DNA of 11,491 bases from Desulfurobacteriaceae bacterium (GCA_027064485.1 JAMOPR010000036.1:1-11491), one strand, 5' to 3'. Positions 1 through 7,314 are shown, counted from the stretch's first letter. Program-made: numbers and translations. The notes: generated by a model not told the origin, from the letters alone.

Positions 1-1716
1 CGCCCTAACTATAACCACTCCCGTATCCATAGGAGGCATTAGGTCTCTTCCTAAAATGGGAATAACGTTTTTCATAGTTACGGCAAAAAGAACGAAGAAT
101 AGCGTCACAAAAGAAAGCTTTATCCATAAATTGCTCTTCAACAGCGGTTCGGACAGAGCAACGTAGAAATCTCTCAATTTGTAAACAAACATTTTTACGA
201 ATAAATCGTAAACTTTCCTTTCCAAAAAGTTCTTATCGGGCGTCTTTTTCAGTATGTAAGGAGCCACTATAGGTATCATTGTAACTGCTACAACGTAGGA
301 AACCAAAAGAGCAATGATTAGAGTGAGGGAAAGGGGGCGGAGGATTTTTTGAACGTAGCCGCCGATAAACACTATAGGCAGGAGCATAACAACAGTCGTA
401 TAAGTCCCCGACAGAACGGCTAACATTACTTCACGCGTTCCATCTATACACGCCGTTCTTATATCTTTCTTTAACTCAAAGTAGTGTCTTTCTATGTTTT
501 CAAGAACAACAACTGCATCGTCTGTAAGCATTCCCAAAGCCAATATGATGGCTGTTAACGTAACAATGTTAAAGTTGAAGCCGAAAAGCCACATTAAGCC
601 TATAGTTATTAAATAAGTAACGGGAACAGAGAAAAAGGAAACAATAAGCATCCTAACGTTCGCCAAAAAGAGGAATATCACTAAAAGAGTCATTATTACC
701 GCATCTCTCAGCGATTCGAGCATGTTTTTGTTTGAAAGTTTAATCATCCATTCTTGAGTAAACGGAACTTCAAAATTTAAGTAAGGATATTCTTTTTTAA
801 GTTTGGGGAGGTAATGCATAACGGACTCTATCGCCGGAAGCTCGTAACCTTTAGGAGAACGAAGAATGGAAATACCTATTGCCGGTTTTCCGTTACCGTG
901 ATATGCAGATAACCTTTCCGCGTATTTCCACTTAACTTCAGCTACATCTTTCAGATAAACACCGGGTTTTATTAGTATGTTTTTAAGGTCTTCTATTCTT
1001 TCAGCTTCATCCTTTATTTTAAGAACTACCATTCCGGTCTTATCAATTATCAATCCTATCGGATAGTTCCTATTGTTATCTCTTATAGCTTTTACAAGAT
1101 GATTGAGGGTTATTCCGTATTTAGCCATTTTCAAGTAGTTCGGCAGAACCTCTATTTCCCTCTTGTATCCACCGAATATTTCTACGTCGGAAACGTTAGG
1201 AAGGTTCAAAAGCTGGTCTTTTATTTCGTTTTCTGCTAACTCTCTTACTTGAGCAAGTGTTAAACCGCTGTTCTTTTTAGGATAAACAGATAATATCATT
1301 ACCGGTTTGGTTGCATCAGTTACTTTGTATACCTGAGGGGTTAATATGTCCGGAGGAAGTTTTGAAATTATTTTTGACAGTTCGTTCGAAACGTCCGTTG
1401 CTGCCGCGTCTATACCTTTTTTGTATGAGAACTCTACCTTAACCACCGATACTTCATCTTTAGATACGGAATCTACCGTTCTAACCAAAGAAAGGGTTTT
1501 CATGTGTTGTTCTATAGGGCGGGTTATGTGGGATGCGATATCAGAAGCAGAAGCTCCAGGTTCAACCGTTACTATCGCTATTGTAGGTCTGTTGGCATCA
1601 GGGAAGAATTTCCTGGGAATCTCTTTTAATCCAATTATTCCTATCACCGAAAACAAGAATAGAAAAGCCAAAACAGCGTGAGGTTTTTCTATATACCACC
1701 TAACTAATTTGTTCAT
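1..1716 (-). CDS. RND efflux pump, AcrB/HAE1-like inner-membrane transporter (N-terminal 572 residues, partial)
   Basis: This is the proton-driven inner-membrane pump of a tripartite efflux system. I read it by translating the minus strand from the ATG at 1716-1714; it stays open for 572 codons to the window edge, just over half of a usual RND protein of about 1,040 residues. Visible parts are a first membrane helix (about residues 13-30), a large periplasmic porter region starting with the FFPDANRPTIAIV stretch, and a block of membrane helices from about residue 335. The TM4 motif LGMLTDDAVVVLENIER carries the paired aspartates D399/D400, matching AcrB D407/D408, which relay protons. CusA-type metal pumps have one Asp at this point, so a drug or hydrophobic-compound exporter is favoured. 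An AGAGGG ribosome site lies at 1721-1726 inside the upstream adaptor gene, whose end overlaps this start by 17 bases. The substrate cannot be told from sequence. Confidence 0.95.
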   Translation of the reverse strand, partial: MNKLVRWYIEKPHAVLAFLFLFSVIGIIGLKEIPRKFFPDANRPTIAIVTVEPGASASDIASHITRPIEQHMKTLSLVRTVDSVSKDEVSVVKVEFSYKKGIDAAATDVSNELSKIISKLPPDILTPQVYKVTDATKPVMILSVYPKKNSGLTLAQVRELAENEIKDQLLNLPNVSDVEIFGGYKREIEVLPNYLKMAKYGITLNHLVKAIRDNNRNYPIGLIIDKTGMVVLKIKDEAERIEDLKNILIKPGVYLKDVAEVKWKYAERLSAYHGNGKPAIGISILRSPKGYELPAIESVMHYLPKLKKEYPYLNFEVPFTQEWMIKLSNKNMLESLRDAVIMTLLVIFLFLANVRMLIVSFFSVPVTYLITIGLMWLFGFNFNIVTLTAIILALGMLTDDAVVVLENIERHYFELKKDIRTACIDGTREVMLAVLSGTYTTVVMLLPIVFIGGYVQKILRPLSLTLIIALLVSYVVAVTMIPIVAPYILKKTPDKNFLERKVYDLFVKMFVYKLRDFYVALSEPLLKSNLWIKLSFVTLFFVLFAVTMKNVIPILGRDLMPPMDTGVVIVRA

Positions 1717-2890
1717 TGTTGCCCTCTACAGGAATTACTTTTTTGAATCTCAGGATTTCCAATAATTTGCTTTCTCTCCCAACAGCAATACTGTCGCCAG
1801 GTTTTAAATCTCCTTCAACAACAGCCTTGCCGTTTGTCTCCAGCAAAACTTTTACTTTTACGGGTTGAACTTCTCCGTTGTTAACCTTTATAGCTACAGT
1901 TCTACCTTTTAAATGAAGAAGGGCTTCCACGGGAACAATTAAACCTTTTTCTTCTTTACCTTTGAGGGTAACTATAACGCGTTCTGCCGGTTTAATGTTT
2001 CCTTTGGTTACTTTTACTTCTACTATGTATAAACCACTATCGGGATTGGTAGCAGGATAGATTTTTGTAACTATCCCCTCGGCATTATTTTCGAGCTTAA
2101 CTAAACTATTTACCTTAACCGATTTAGCTTCAGAAGAAGGCAGGTTAACTAAAACGCGTATTCCTTTTTTAGGATAGAAAACTTTTAAAAGTGGCTTGCC
2201 CGGAGCCGCAAGGTCACCCTCGTGGGCAAAAACAAAAGCAACCACACCGTCTTCTACTGCTTTTATTGTGGTGTATTTGAGATTTGACTGGAGGGAAGCG
2301 ATTTGGTGGAGGAGGGAGGATTTTTCTGCCTTCAATCCTCTTATTTTGAATTCAAAACTCTCCAACTTAGCCTTAGCAGTTGCATAAACATTCTCTGCTT
2401 TTTCAACCGCAGTATGAGGCACTGCCCCTTTCGCGTATAAGAACTTTTCTCTCTTTAACTCTCTTTTTGCATTCTTAAGTATTGTTTCTGCTGCCCTTTT
2501 TTCTGATAATGTAGCTTTAATTTCTGCATCTACAGTTTTAAGCTTCGACTTTAAAGAGTTAATTGATTCCCTTATTTGAGAATCATCCAGTTTTACCAGA
2601 ATCTCACCTTTTTTAAAAGTATCACCTTCATCTTTATAAACTCTCTCAACTATTCCAGCAATTTTTGTCGAAATAGTTGCGTAGCTATAGCTTTCAGCTT
2701 TGCCCACATACTTTATTTTTTGAACCAAAGCGCCTCTTTTTACTTTAGAAACTACAATAGGTATAGGATGTTTCTGAATCGTAGGAACAGAAGCTAACTC
2801 TTGCTTTCTCTTTTTGACTGCTTTTATCCCTAAAACTATACCGCCAAGTATGAGTAGTAGAAAAATTATCCATGCCGTTCTGCTTCTCAT
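1700..2890 (-). CDS. HlyD/AcrA-family periplasmic adaptor (membrane fusion protein) of the RND efflux system
   Basis: This protein would bridge the RND pump to the outer-membrane channel. The 396 residues show the family order: an uncleaved N-terminal membrane helix (about 7-24); the first half of a lipoyl-like domain (about 70-103, with IAGIVERVYKDEGDTFKKGE); an alpha-helical hairpin rich in Lys, Glu and Ala (about 105-205); the second lipoyl half (about 207-238, with EDGVVAFVFAHEGD); then beta-barrel and membrane-proximal regions to about 385. The N-terminus has no lipobox Cys, so anchoring is probably by the helix rather than a lipid. Its ATG overlaps the stop codon of the TolC-like gene (ATGA, 2887-2890), and its last 17 bases overlap the pump start, so the three should be translationally coupled. 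The class is certain; the specificity is unknown. Confidence 0.95.
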   Translation of the reverse strand: MRSRTAWIIFLLLILGGIVLGIKAVKKRKQELASVPTIQKHPIPIVVSKVKRGALVQKIKYVGKAESYSYATISTKIAGIVERVYKDEGDTFKKGEILVKLDDSQIRESINSLKSKLKTVDAEIKATLSEKRAAETILKNAKRELKREKFLYAKGAVPHTAVEKAENVYATAKAKLESFEFKIRGLKAEKSSLLHQIASLQSNLKYTTIKAVEDGVVAFVFAHEGDLAAPGKPLLKVFYPKKGIRVLVNLPSSEAKSVKVNSLVKLENNAEGIVTKIYPATNPDSGLYIVEVKVTKGNIKPAERVIVTLKGKEEKGLIVPVEALLHLKGRTVAIKVNNGEVQPVKVKVLLETNGKAVVEGDLKPGDSIAVGRESKLLEILRFKKVIPVEGNNEQIS

Positions 2891-4167
2891 TTTATCTCTC
2901 CGCCGTTTATGATGGTTTCTATTTTTCTTCTAAGAATCTCCTGCTTATAAAAGGCAGCTTTCAACGCTGCTTCCGCTACATATCTTTTCGATTTAGCTAA
3001 CAAAAGGTGTTCCATACTCCCTTTCCCGCTATCATATTTGAGTTGCTCTACTCTTTCAGTTTCCTCCGCTAATGCAACTTCTTCTTTGAGAGACTTTATC
3101 TTCGACAGTGTATACTTATACTCGGAAATTGCCTGCGATAACTGATTTCTTAAGTTAATTTCTACTGCCTTTACTTCTTGCTCTTTAGATACTTCGTTTA
3201 ACCTTGCACTCTCTATATCCTTAAATTTTCTACCTGCCGTAAAAACAGGAAGAGAAACAGAAGCAGAAATAAAACCATAGGGTTCATTTTCAGAAGAATC
3301 AAACCCGTAATTACGCGTGTAAGACGCGTAGAGATTCAGTCTAATTCCATACCTTGCTTTTGTAAGCTCCACTTCCTTTTTAGCTATCGTTGATTCCTGC
3401 TTTTTTAACGCTATCAACCTATTTTTTTCAAGAAGTTGAGAATAAAGAACTTTTTCCGGTGGAAGCGGTTTTATAGTAACCGTTACCGGCTCTATTACCT
3501 TAATTTTTGTGCCTGTGAGGTTTTGAAGGATGGTTAACATCGTGGATTCTTCATTTTTTACCTTATCTATTTCAGACTGAACCTTTGAGATATCGTATTT
3601 CACTTTTAAAAGGTCAACCTTGGCGAATTTCCCAGACTCTATGCCAGCTTCCACGTCTTTCTTCAATTTTTCAAGACTTTTAAGATAACTTTTAAGTGAA
3701 TTCTCCTGCTCCTCTAGAGCCAAATAAGTTAAATAAGCTAAATCAACTTGATACTTTAGAATCCATTCAAAAGAACTTTTTTGAGTGTTAATAGATTTAG
3801 CACGCAGAGAATAAATAAGTGAAACAAGTGAAATCTTACCCCCTTGATAGATAGGAGCAAAGTATTCTATTCCGTAGGATATTTTGTCTTGGTCAAAGGG
3901 GGGAGGATGCAAAGGTGATGGCATGGAATACATAGGTATCAAAGTATGTTTTCTATTATAATGAGTGTAGTTAGCATTTAGGCTTAAACTGCCAAACCTT
4001 CGTCTCTTCGCAGCACTTTCTTTCTCTTTAAAGCTTTGAACCTTTTTTTCAAGCGCTTTAATAAGAGGATAGTTCTTTACAGCCAAATCTTCAGCTTCAT
4101 CGATAGTAATCGCTTGAGCAGGAATAGTAATGCTTAAAAGCAGTATTGCCCACTTCAACATTTTCAT
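2887..4167 (-). CDS. TolC-like outer-membrane efflux channel (OEP family)
   Basis: This is the outer-membrane exit duct of the efflux system. It has 426 residues and starts with a clear signal peptide (MKMLKWAILLLSITIPAQA, probable cleavage after residue 19). After it comes the typical OEP opening ITIDEAEDLAVKNYPLIKALEKK. Two repeats follow, each a long Lys/Glu/Leu-rich coiled coil plus a beta-strand pair (YTHYNRK near residue 70; SYTRNYGFD near 290), as in TolC. The size is near the usual 420-490. It is the first gene of the minus-strand operon. An AGAGGT ribosome site at 4176-4181 stands 8 bases before the ATG at 4167. A second ATG two codons further in is possible but less well spaced. The upstream region contains a strong promoter overlapped by a palindrome, so repression by the divergent ArsR protein is likely. 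Confidence 0.94.
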   Translation of the reverse strand: MKMLKWAILLLSITIPAQAITIDEAEDLAVKNYPLIKALEKKVQSFKEKESAAKRRRFGSLSLNANYTHYNRKHTLIPMYSMPSPLHPPPFDQDKISYGIEYFAPIYQGGKISLVSLIYSLRAKSINTQKSSFEWILKYQVDLAYLTYLALEEQENSLKSYLKSLEKLKKDVEAGIESGKFAKVDLLKVKYDISKVQSEIDKVKNEESTMLTILQNLTGTKIKVIEPVTVTIKPLPPEKVLYSQLLEKNRLIALKKQESTIAKKEVELTKARYGIRLNLYASYTRNYGFDSSENEPYGFISASVSLPVFTAGRKFKDIESARLNEVSKEQEVKAVEINLRNQLSQAISEYKYTLSKIKSLKEEVALAEETERVEQLKYDSGKGSMEHLLLAKSKRYVAEAALKAAFYKQEILRRKIETIINGGEIK

Positions 4168-4180
4168 TATTATTTACCTC

Positions 4181-4210
4181 TTGAAAAAGTCCACCTTTTC
4201 ATATTATATT
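4181..4210 (+). promoter_or_regulatory. Candidate promoter for the arsR-like/tauE-like pair
   Basis: TTGAAA (4181-4186) and TATATT (4205-4210) are 18 bases apart on the plus strand. Transcription would start near 4217, so the palindrome would lie in the first transcribed bases. An AAGGAG ribosome site follows at 4248-4253, 11 bases before the ATG at 4265. The region is very AT-rich and other -10 choices exist (for example TACAAT at 4216-4221), so the exact hexamers are uncertain. Confidence 0.4.
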
Positions 4211-4231
4211 TACCTTACAATATTTAGTCAA
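4203..4231 (-). promoter_or_regulatory. Sigma70-type promoter of the efflux operon
   Basis: On the minus strand, TTGACT (4231-4226) and TATAAT (4208-4203) are separated by exactly 17 bases, close to an ideal housekeeping promoter, and lie 36 bases from the TolC-like start. The -35 hexamer sits inside the 7-8-7 palindrome. A second minus-strand candidate lies just upstream: TTGACA (4261-4256), 17 bases, TAGGAT (4238-4233), whose -10 also falls inside the palindrome. Seen by eye only. Confidence 0.75.
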
Positions 4232-4242
4232 TATCCTAAATA
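4221..4242. promoter_or_regulatory. Perfect inverted repeat, probable operator for the ArsR-family repressor
   Basis: The arms TATTTAG (4221-4227) and CTAAATA (4236-4242) are exact reverse complements around an 8-base spacer. The site lies between the divergent efflux operon and the arsR-like gene. It covers the -35 of the stronger minus-strand promoter and the -10 of the weaker one. It also lies just downstream of the candidate plus-strand -10, so one bound dimer could block both directions. An AT-rich palindrome of this size is typical of dimeric winged-helix ArsR proteins. That this regulator binds here is inferred from position. Confidence 0.7.
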
Positions 4243-4264
4243 CTAACAAGGAGAGTGTCAACCA

Positions 4265-4612
4265 ATGAAGAAAGAACTGGAAATAATTAAAACCCTATCC
4301 GACCCTACAAGGTTCAGAATCTTCAAAATGCTTCAACACAGGGATGCCTACGTGTGCGAAATAACCTACATCTTAAAACTCACAATGGCAACGGTATCTT
4401 CTCACTTATCAAAAATGAAAAGTTTAAACATTGTAAACTCTCAAAGAATAGGAAACAAAATCAAGTATTCCTTAAACAAAAGCAACGAGGAATTAAAACC
4501 CATACTAAACTTCTTTTCAGAACTCGGAGAAAACTGGGAAAGCACCAAAAATGACAGAAGAATATTGGATTCTATAGAACTTAAAGAAGTCTGCCCATCG
4601 GAGGAAGAGTAA
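4265..4612 (+). CDS. ArsR-family winged helix-turn-helix repressor with two cysteines
   Basis: This is a small (115 residue) dimeric DNA-binding regulator. It shows the ArsR core: KTLSDPTRFRIFKML (residues 9-23) in the first helices, a recognition helix around MATVSSHLSKMKSLNIV (41-57), and a beta wing around RIGNKIKYSL (61-70). Only two cysteines are present: C31, in the place of the classical ELCVCDL metal motif, and C110, near the C-terminus. The three-Cys arsenite site is therefore incomplete, because neighbouring positions hold Tyr29 and Thr34. A two-Cys arrangement is known in redox or persulfide-sensing members such as BigR and SqrR, although there the cysteines are closer together in sequence. 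The protein is divergent to an efflux operon, with a palindrome between them, and its stop overlaps the start of a TauE-like gene. It probably represses both units. The inducer is unknown. Confidence 0.92.
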   Translation: MKKELEIIKTLSDPTRFRIFKMLQHRDAYVCEITYILKLTMATVSSHLSKMKSLNIVNSQRIGNKIKYSLNKSNEELKPILNFFSELGENWESTKNDRRILDSIELKEVCPSEEE

Positions 4613-5349
4613 TGTCCCTAATAGAAGTGGGAACAGTATCATTTCTCACATCTTTCATATTTGCCTTGGGAGGTTTAGGTTCCGCTGTAATCCTTATTCC
4701 CATACTTGTTTTCCTGGGCGTTCCCTTCAACTTAGCCAGAGCCACGGGACTCTTTACTAACTTTATTTCAACATCATCGGTTACTCTATTTAACCTCCAA
4801 AAGAAAAACGTAGACTTCAAAACGGCACTACCTATAATACTGGCATCTATCGTTTTCTCTCCCGTTGGAGCTTATACTTCGCACATTTTGCCCGAAAGAT
4901 TAGTAGGCATACTGTTCACAGCTTTTCTATTTTTCGCCGGGACTATGATTTACATTCCCAAAAAAAGCATTACAAAAGAAGAAGGAAACAAAGCTATACT
5001 CTACTCAGTATTGGTAGGCTCTATAGCTGGATTCATATCCGGACTGTTGGGCGTAGGTGGAGGAGGAATAATATCTCCCCTACTTATCCTATTAGGATTT
5101 GACCCCAAGAAAGTAGCTTCAATTACGGCTCTTACAGTTCCCTTCTCTTCTTTTACAGGTTTTATCGCTTATTGGAAAATAGGAGGAATAGACTGGTCTC
5201 TAACACTATCAGCTGCAATTCCCGCTGCCTTAGCAGGTTACTTGGCAGGATACATTTCGCACTCCTACCTAAAGCCTTCTCACGTTAAAAAGTTACTGGG
5301 AATATTGTTTTACATCTTAGGTATAAAATTCTTGCTTAAGTATATTTAA
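4612..5349 (+). CDS. TauE/SafE-type (DUF81) membrane transporter, possible sulfite or organosulfonate exporter
   Basis: This is a hydrophobic 245-residue integral membrane protein, close to the usual 250 for the family. It has the two-fold internal repeat of TauE/SafE proteins: a first Gly-rich helix FALGGLGSAVILIPILVFLG (about residues 17-36) followed by a conserved ARATGLFTNF segment, and a second copy, GLLGVGGGGIISPLLILLG (about 143-161), followed by a VASITALTVPFSSF segment (about 167-180). About eight membrane spans are expected. Family members move sulfite, sulfoacetate or related sulfur compounds, but many have no assigned substrate. Its ATG overlaps the arsR-like stop (TAATG), with GGAGG at 4600-4604, so the two are co-translated. 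Pairing with a two-Cys ArsR regulator resembles bigR-like sulfur-detoxification loci, but no sulfur dioxygenase or rhodanese is seen here. The role is therefore only suggestive. Confidence 0.88.
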   Translation: MSLIEVGTVSFLTSFIFALGGLGSAVILIPILVFLGVPFNLARATGLFTNFISTSSVTLFNLQKKNVDFKTALPIILASIVFSPVGAYTSHILPERLVGILFTAFLFFAGTMIYIPKKSITKEEGNKAILYSVLVGSIAGFISGLLGVGGGGIISPLLILLGFDPKKVASITALTVPFSSFTGFIAYWKIGGIDWSLTLSAAIPAALAGYLAGYISHSYLKPSHVKKLLGILFYILGIKFLLKYI

Positions 5350-5358
5350 CTACATCCA

Positions 5359-5402
5359 ACGTATAACTGGAATTTTAGGTAAAATTGAATTTATATATAC
5401 GT
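5359..5402. repeat. Nested inverted repeats between the tauE-like gene and the cytochrome operon
   Basis: The outer arms ACGTATA (5359-5365) and TATACGT (5396-5402) are perfect reverse complements 30 bases apart. Inside them lies a second pair, AATTTT (5371-5376) and AAAATT (5381-5386), around AGGT. The stems are AT-rich and no U-tract follows, so this is a poor intrinsic terminator. It lies 15 bases before the -35 of the cytochrome promoter and could be a regulator site. In so AT-rich a stretch, chance is a real possibility. Nothing else is seen in the 127-bp gap apart from the promoter and ribosome site. Confidence 0.35.
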
Positions 5403-5416
5403 GAATTCTTAAAAAC

Positions 5417-5446
5417 TTGACATCTGAAAAGTTAATGTTATATACT
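5417..5446 (+). promoter_or_regulatory. Sigma70-type promoter of the cytochrome operon
   Basis: A perfect -35 TTGACA (5417-5422) is followed by TATATA (5439-5444, spacer 16) or TATACT (5441-5446, spacer 18). It is the only good promoter seen upstream of the porin-like gene. A GAGAGG ribosome site (5465-5470) follows. No clear FNR-type TTGAT-N4-ATCAA box and no sigma54 GG-N10-GC pattern were found nearby. Confidence 0.7.
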
Positions 5447-5476
5447 GTGGCTACAGCTTGCTGAGAGAGGGTTAGC

Positions 5477-6718
5477 GTGGGGATAGTTAGAGCTACTTGC
5501 TTACTAACAGCACTAATAGCAGCAACATCCGCATACGGAGCTACAAATCTTCCTTCTTACGAAGGAGAAATAAAATCTCAAGTAGAATTTCGAGAGGACG
5601 TGCGGGACGAAGATTCAACTCCCTTCAACACTTATCTCAAGTTGGACATAAAAGATATCAATAACTGCACAGATTTACATTTTTACGGAAAATTATGGAA
5701 AGATTTAGGATACGGAACTGATTGGAATGCCGACCTCTATCAACTTTACGCTAATATACCCTTCTCACACTCTTCCATCACAATAGGTAGACAATTCATA
5801 TCTGAAGGATTCGAAACCTATACCGCAGATGCTGTTAAATTTACATACACGTCTGAATCAGGGATACGTTCTACCTTCTACATTGGAAAACCCAGATATT
5901 TTGAACCGGGAACCCGCTCAGGTGATGACTTTTTAAGCGGTTTCAAAATTGATTACAACGGTTTCTTCTTCGGATTTGAACATTTGAGAAACGATGGAGA
6001 GGTTAAAAAATCCTCCTTCACCCTCGGCGTCTACAAACCCTTATCTTTCAATTCCTCATACTACTCCAGAATAGAAGCAGATGCAGCCCACGGGGAACTT
6101 ACAGACCTTTCATTCGGAATCAACTACTACCCCGGAAAGTGGAGATTTAACTTCGAAACCGAATTCTACAATCCTGTCTACACGTATGGAGATGACAGAG
6201 AGGAAGACCCCATATTTGGACTTTTCTCCCACGGAAGAGAACTAAGATTTACGGAAAGCGCCTACTACACATTGTCTGACGAATGGCAGCTTTTTGAAAG
6301 TTACACGTTCACAGATATTCAAACTTCAGACAAAGACAACGGACACTTAGCAAAAGTGGGATTTATCAAAGACAACTGGCTCTCTCAGGGCTTTAGAGCG
6401 AGAGGAGCTATTATCTATCAAAACAGCTGGATAGGAATTTTAAGAGGCATCGAGCTTGGATTTAACAAGTGGCTTTCTTCCAAAATTTCCGTATCCGGAA
6501 CGGCTGACATAGCCCGCTACGACAAAATCACTTACGGTAAGCAATGGACTAACGCTTTCTACCTCCAAGGAACTTACAGAATAACGGACTTTTCCAACTT
6601 TGAACTGGGGTTAGATTACAGAAAAAATGAAGATTTCGACAGAGACCTAAGAGTCGTGCTCAGATACAACTGCTTCTTCTGGGGAGCAGGAACAAAAAGT
6701 AAAGAGGCAAGGAAATGA
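5477..6718 (+). CDS. Porin-like outer-membrane beta-barrel protein, first gene of the multiheme cytochrome operon
   Basis: The likely role is an outer-membrane pore or scaffold serving the cytochromes downstream. The start is GTG at 5477, 6 bases after GAGAGG. An in-frame TGA at 5462-5464 and the lack of an ATG between them rule out a longer form. A signal peptide ends near residue 21 (ATSAYG-A). The mature ~390 residues alternate polar and aromatic/hydrophobic residues, rich in Tyr, Phe, Gly, Asp and Asn (for example SSYYSRIEADAA, WRFNFETEFYNPVY, FELGLDYRKN), as in barrel strands with charged loops. The last strand-like stretch (DLRVVLRYNCFFWGAG) ends 10 residues before the C-terminus. Cys64 and Cys399 lie near the first and last strands. 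It is much shorter than MtrB-type cytochrome-sheathing barrels (about 700 residues). It overlaps the next gene by ATGA. The barrel call is good; the specific function is inferred from context. Confidence 0.8.
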   Translation: MGIVRATCLLTALIAATSAYGATNLPSYEGEIKSQVEFREDVRDEDSTPFNTYLKLDIKDINNCTDLHFYGKLWKDLGYGTDWNADLYQLYANIPFSHSSITIGRQFISEGFETYTADAVKFTYTSESGIRSTFYIGKPRYFEPGTRSGDDFLSGFKIDYNGFFFGFEHLRNDGEVKKSSFTLGVYKPLSFNSSYYSRIEADAAHGELTDLSFGINYYPGKWRFNFETEFYNPVYTYGDDREEDPIFGLFSHGRELRFTESAYYTLSDEWQLFESYTFTDIQTSDKDNGHLAKVGFIKDNWLSQGFRARGAIIYQNSWIGILRGIELGFNKWLSSKISVSGTADIARYDKITYGKQWTNAFYLQGTYRITDFSNFELGLDYRKNEDFDRDLRVVLRYNCFFWGAGTKSKEARK

Positions 6719-7314
6719 AAAGGTTTTTGTCCTTAATAGCTGTAGCACTGATTGCGGCATCTTCGTGCGTTCAGAAAGGAAAAGTTAACTATTCCAAACA
6801 GGTAGGGGCGATAGCAAGGTTTAAGCACTCTTACCATAAAGAATTTATAGAAAAGCACGGATGTGTTCCGTGCCACCAGATGAACGTCAAAATCAAGTGG
6901 ACCGAGCTTGAACAGGTGGATAAGGGCATTCACAAGTTAGACATGCCTTCGAAAGTAACGTGTCACTACTGCCACAACAATCCCAAAACGCCCGCTAAAG
7001 ATGCTCCCACTCAGTGCTACATATGCCACTACAACATGAAAGAAATAGAGCCTGCTAACCATAAAAATCCAAACTGGACCAAAGTTCACAAATTAGCCTA
7101 TGAAGCCAATCCAAAAGAATGTAGCAATTGCCATAAACAGGTATTCTGCATAGACTGCCACATCAGGAGAGGCGTAATCCAGCACATGGTTCACCCGAGA
7201 AATTACGAGTATACTCACTCTATCGAAGCTGCAGCTGACCCTGGAAAATGCAGTAAATGCCATCACATAGGATTTTGTATGGAATGCCATACAAAGGGGA
7301 CTTGGACAAAATGA
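6715..7314 (+). CDS. Heptaheme c-type cytochrome, probable lipoprotein
   Basis: This is an exported electron carrier of 199 residues with seven CXXCH heme c sites: CVPCH (50-54), CHYCH (83-87), CYICH (101-105), CSNCH (136-140), CIDCH (145-149), CSKCH (179-183) and CMECH (188-192). That is one heme per about 26 mature residues, which is very dense. The last four form two copies of a pair motif, C-X2-CH-X4-C-X2-CH (136-149 and 179-192), with HMVHPRNYEYTHSIEAA between them. This His-rich linker is typical of periplasmic or surface multiheme cytochromes and can supply distal ligands. The N-terminus is a signal peptide ending in IAASSC, with Cys18 as a plausible but imperfect lipid attachment site (Ala rather than Leu at -3). 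Its start overlaps the porin-like stop and its stop overlaps the next start, both as ATGA. It may partner the barrel at the outer membrane. Confidence 0.9.
   Translation: MKRFLSLIAVALIAASSCVQKGKVNYSKQVGAIARFKHSYHKEFIEKHGCVPCHQMNVKIKWTELEQVDKGIHKLDMPSKVTCHYCHNNPKTPAKDAPTQCYICHYNMKEIEPANHKNPNWTKVHKLAYEANPKECSNCHKQVFCIDCHIRRGVIQHMVHPRNYEYTHSIEAAADPGKCSKCHHIGFCMECHTKGTWTK

Noticed and set aside
1346..1681. Open frame of 111 codons on the plus strand
   Set aside because: It lies antisense within the RND pump gene, which has clear family motifs on the other strand; its own protein has no recognisable features.
1..1716. Heavy-metal (CusA-type) RND pump
   Set aside because: The TM4 motif has the paired Asp-Asp of AcrB-like pumps, and no methionine cluster for metal relay is evident in the part seen. 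An ArsR regulator nearby is not enough to call metal export.
4354..4554. Plus-strand open frame inside the arsR-like gene
   Set aside because: A frame-shifted shadow of a clear ArsR-family coding sequence, with a Lys/Asn-rich product lacking any motif.
5371..5386. Intrinsic terminator for the tauE-like gene
   Set aside because: The stem AATTTT/AAAATT has no G-C pairs and is not followed by a run of T, so it is unlikely to stop transcription.
5454..5463. Short CAGC-TT-GCTG hairpin in the leader of the cytochrome operon
   Set aside because: Four base pairs with a two-base loop are too short to mean anything without conservation data.
7257..7310. Upstream in-frame ATG that would lengthen the second heptaheme cytochrome by 18 residues
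   Set aside because: It would overlap the previous gene by 58 bases and bury the signal peptide. The ATG at 7311 gives a proper signal peptide, an ATGA overlap and a ribosome site.
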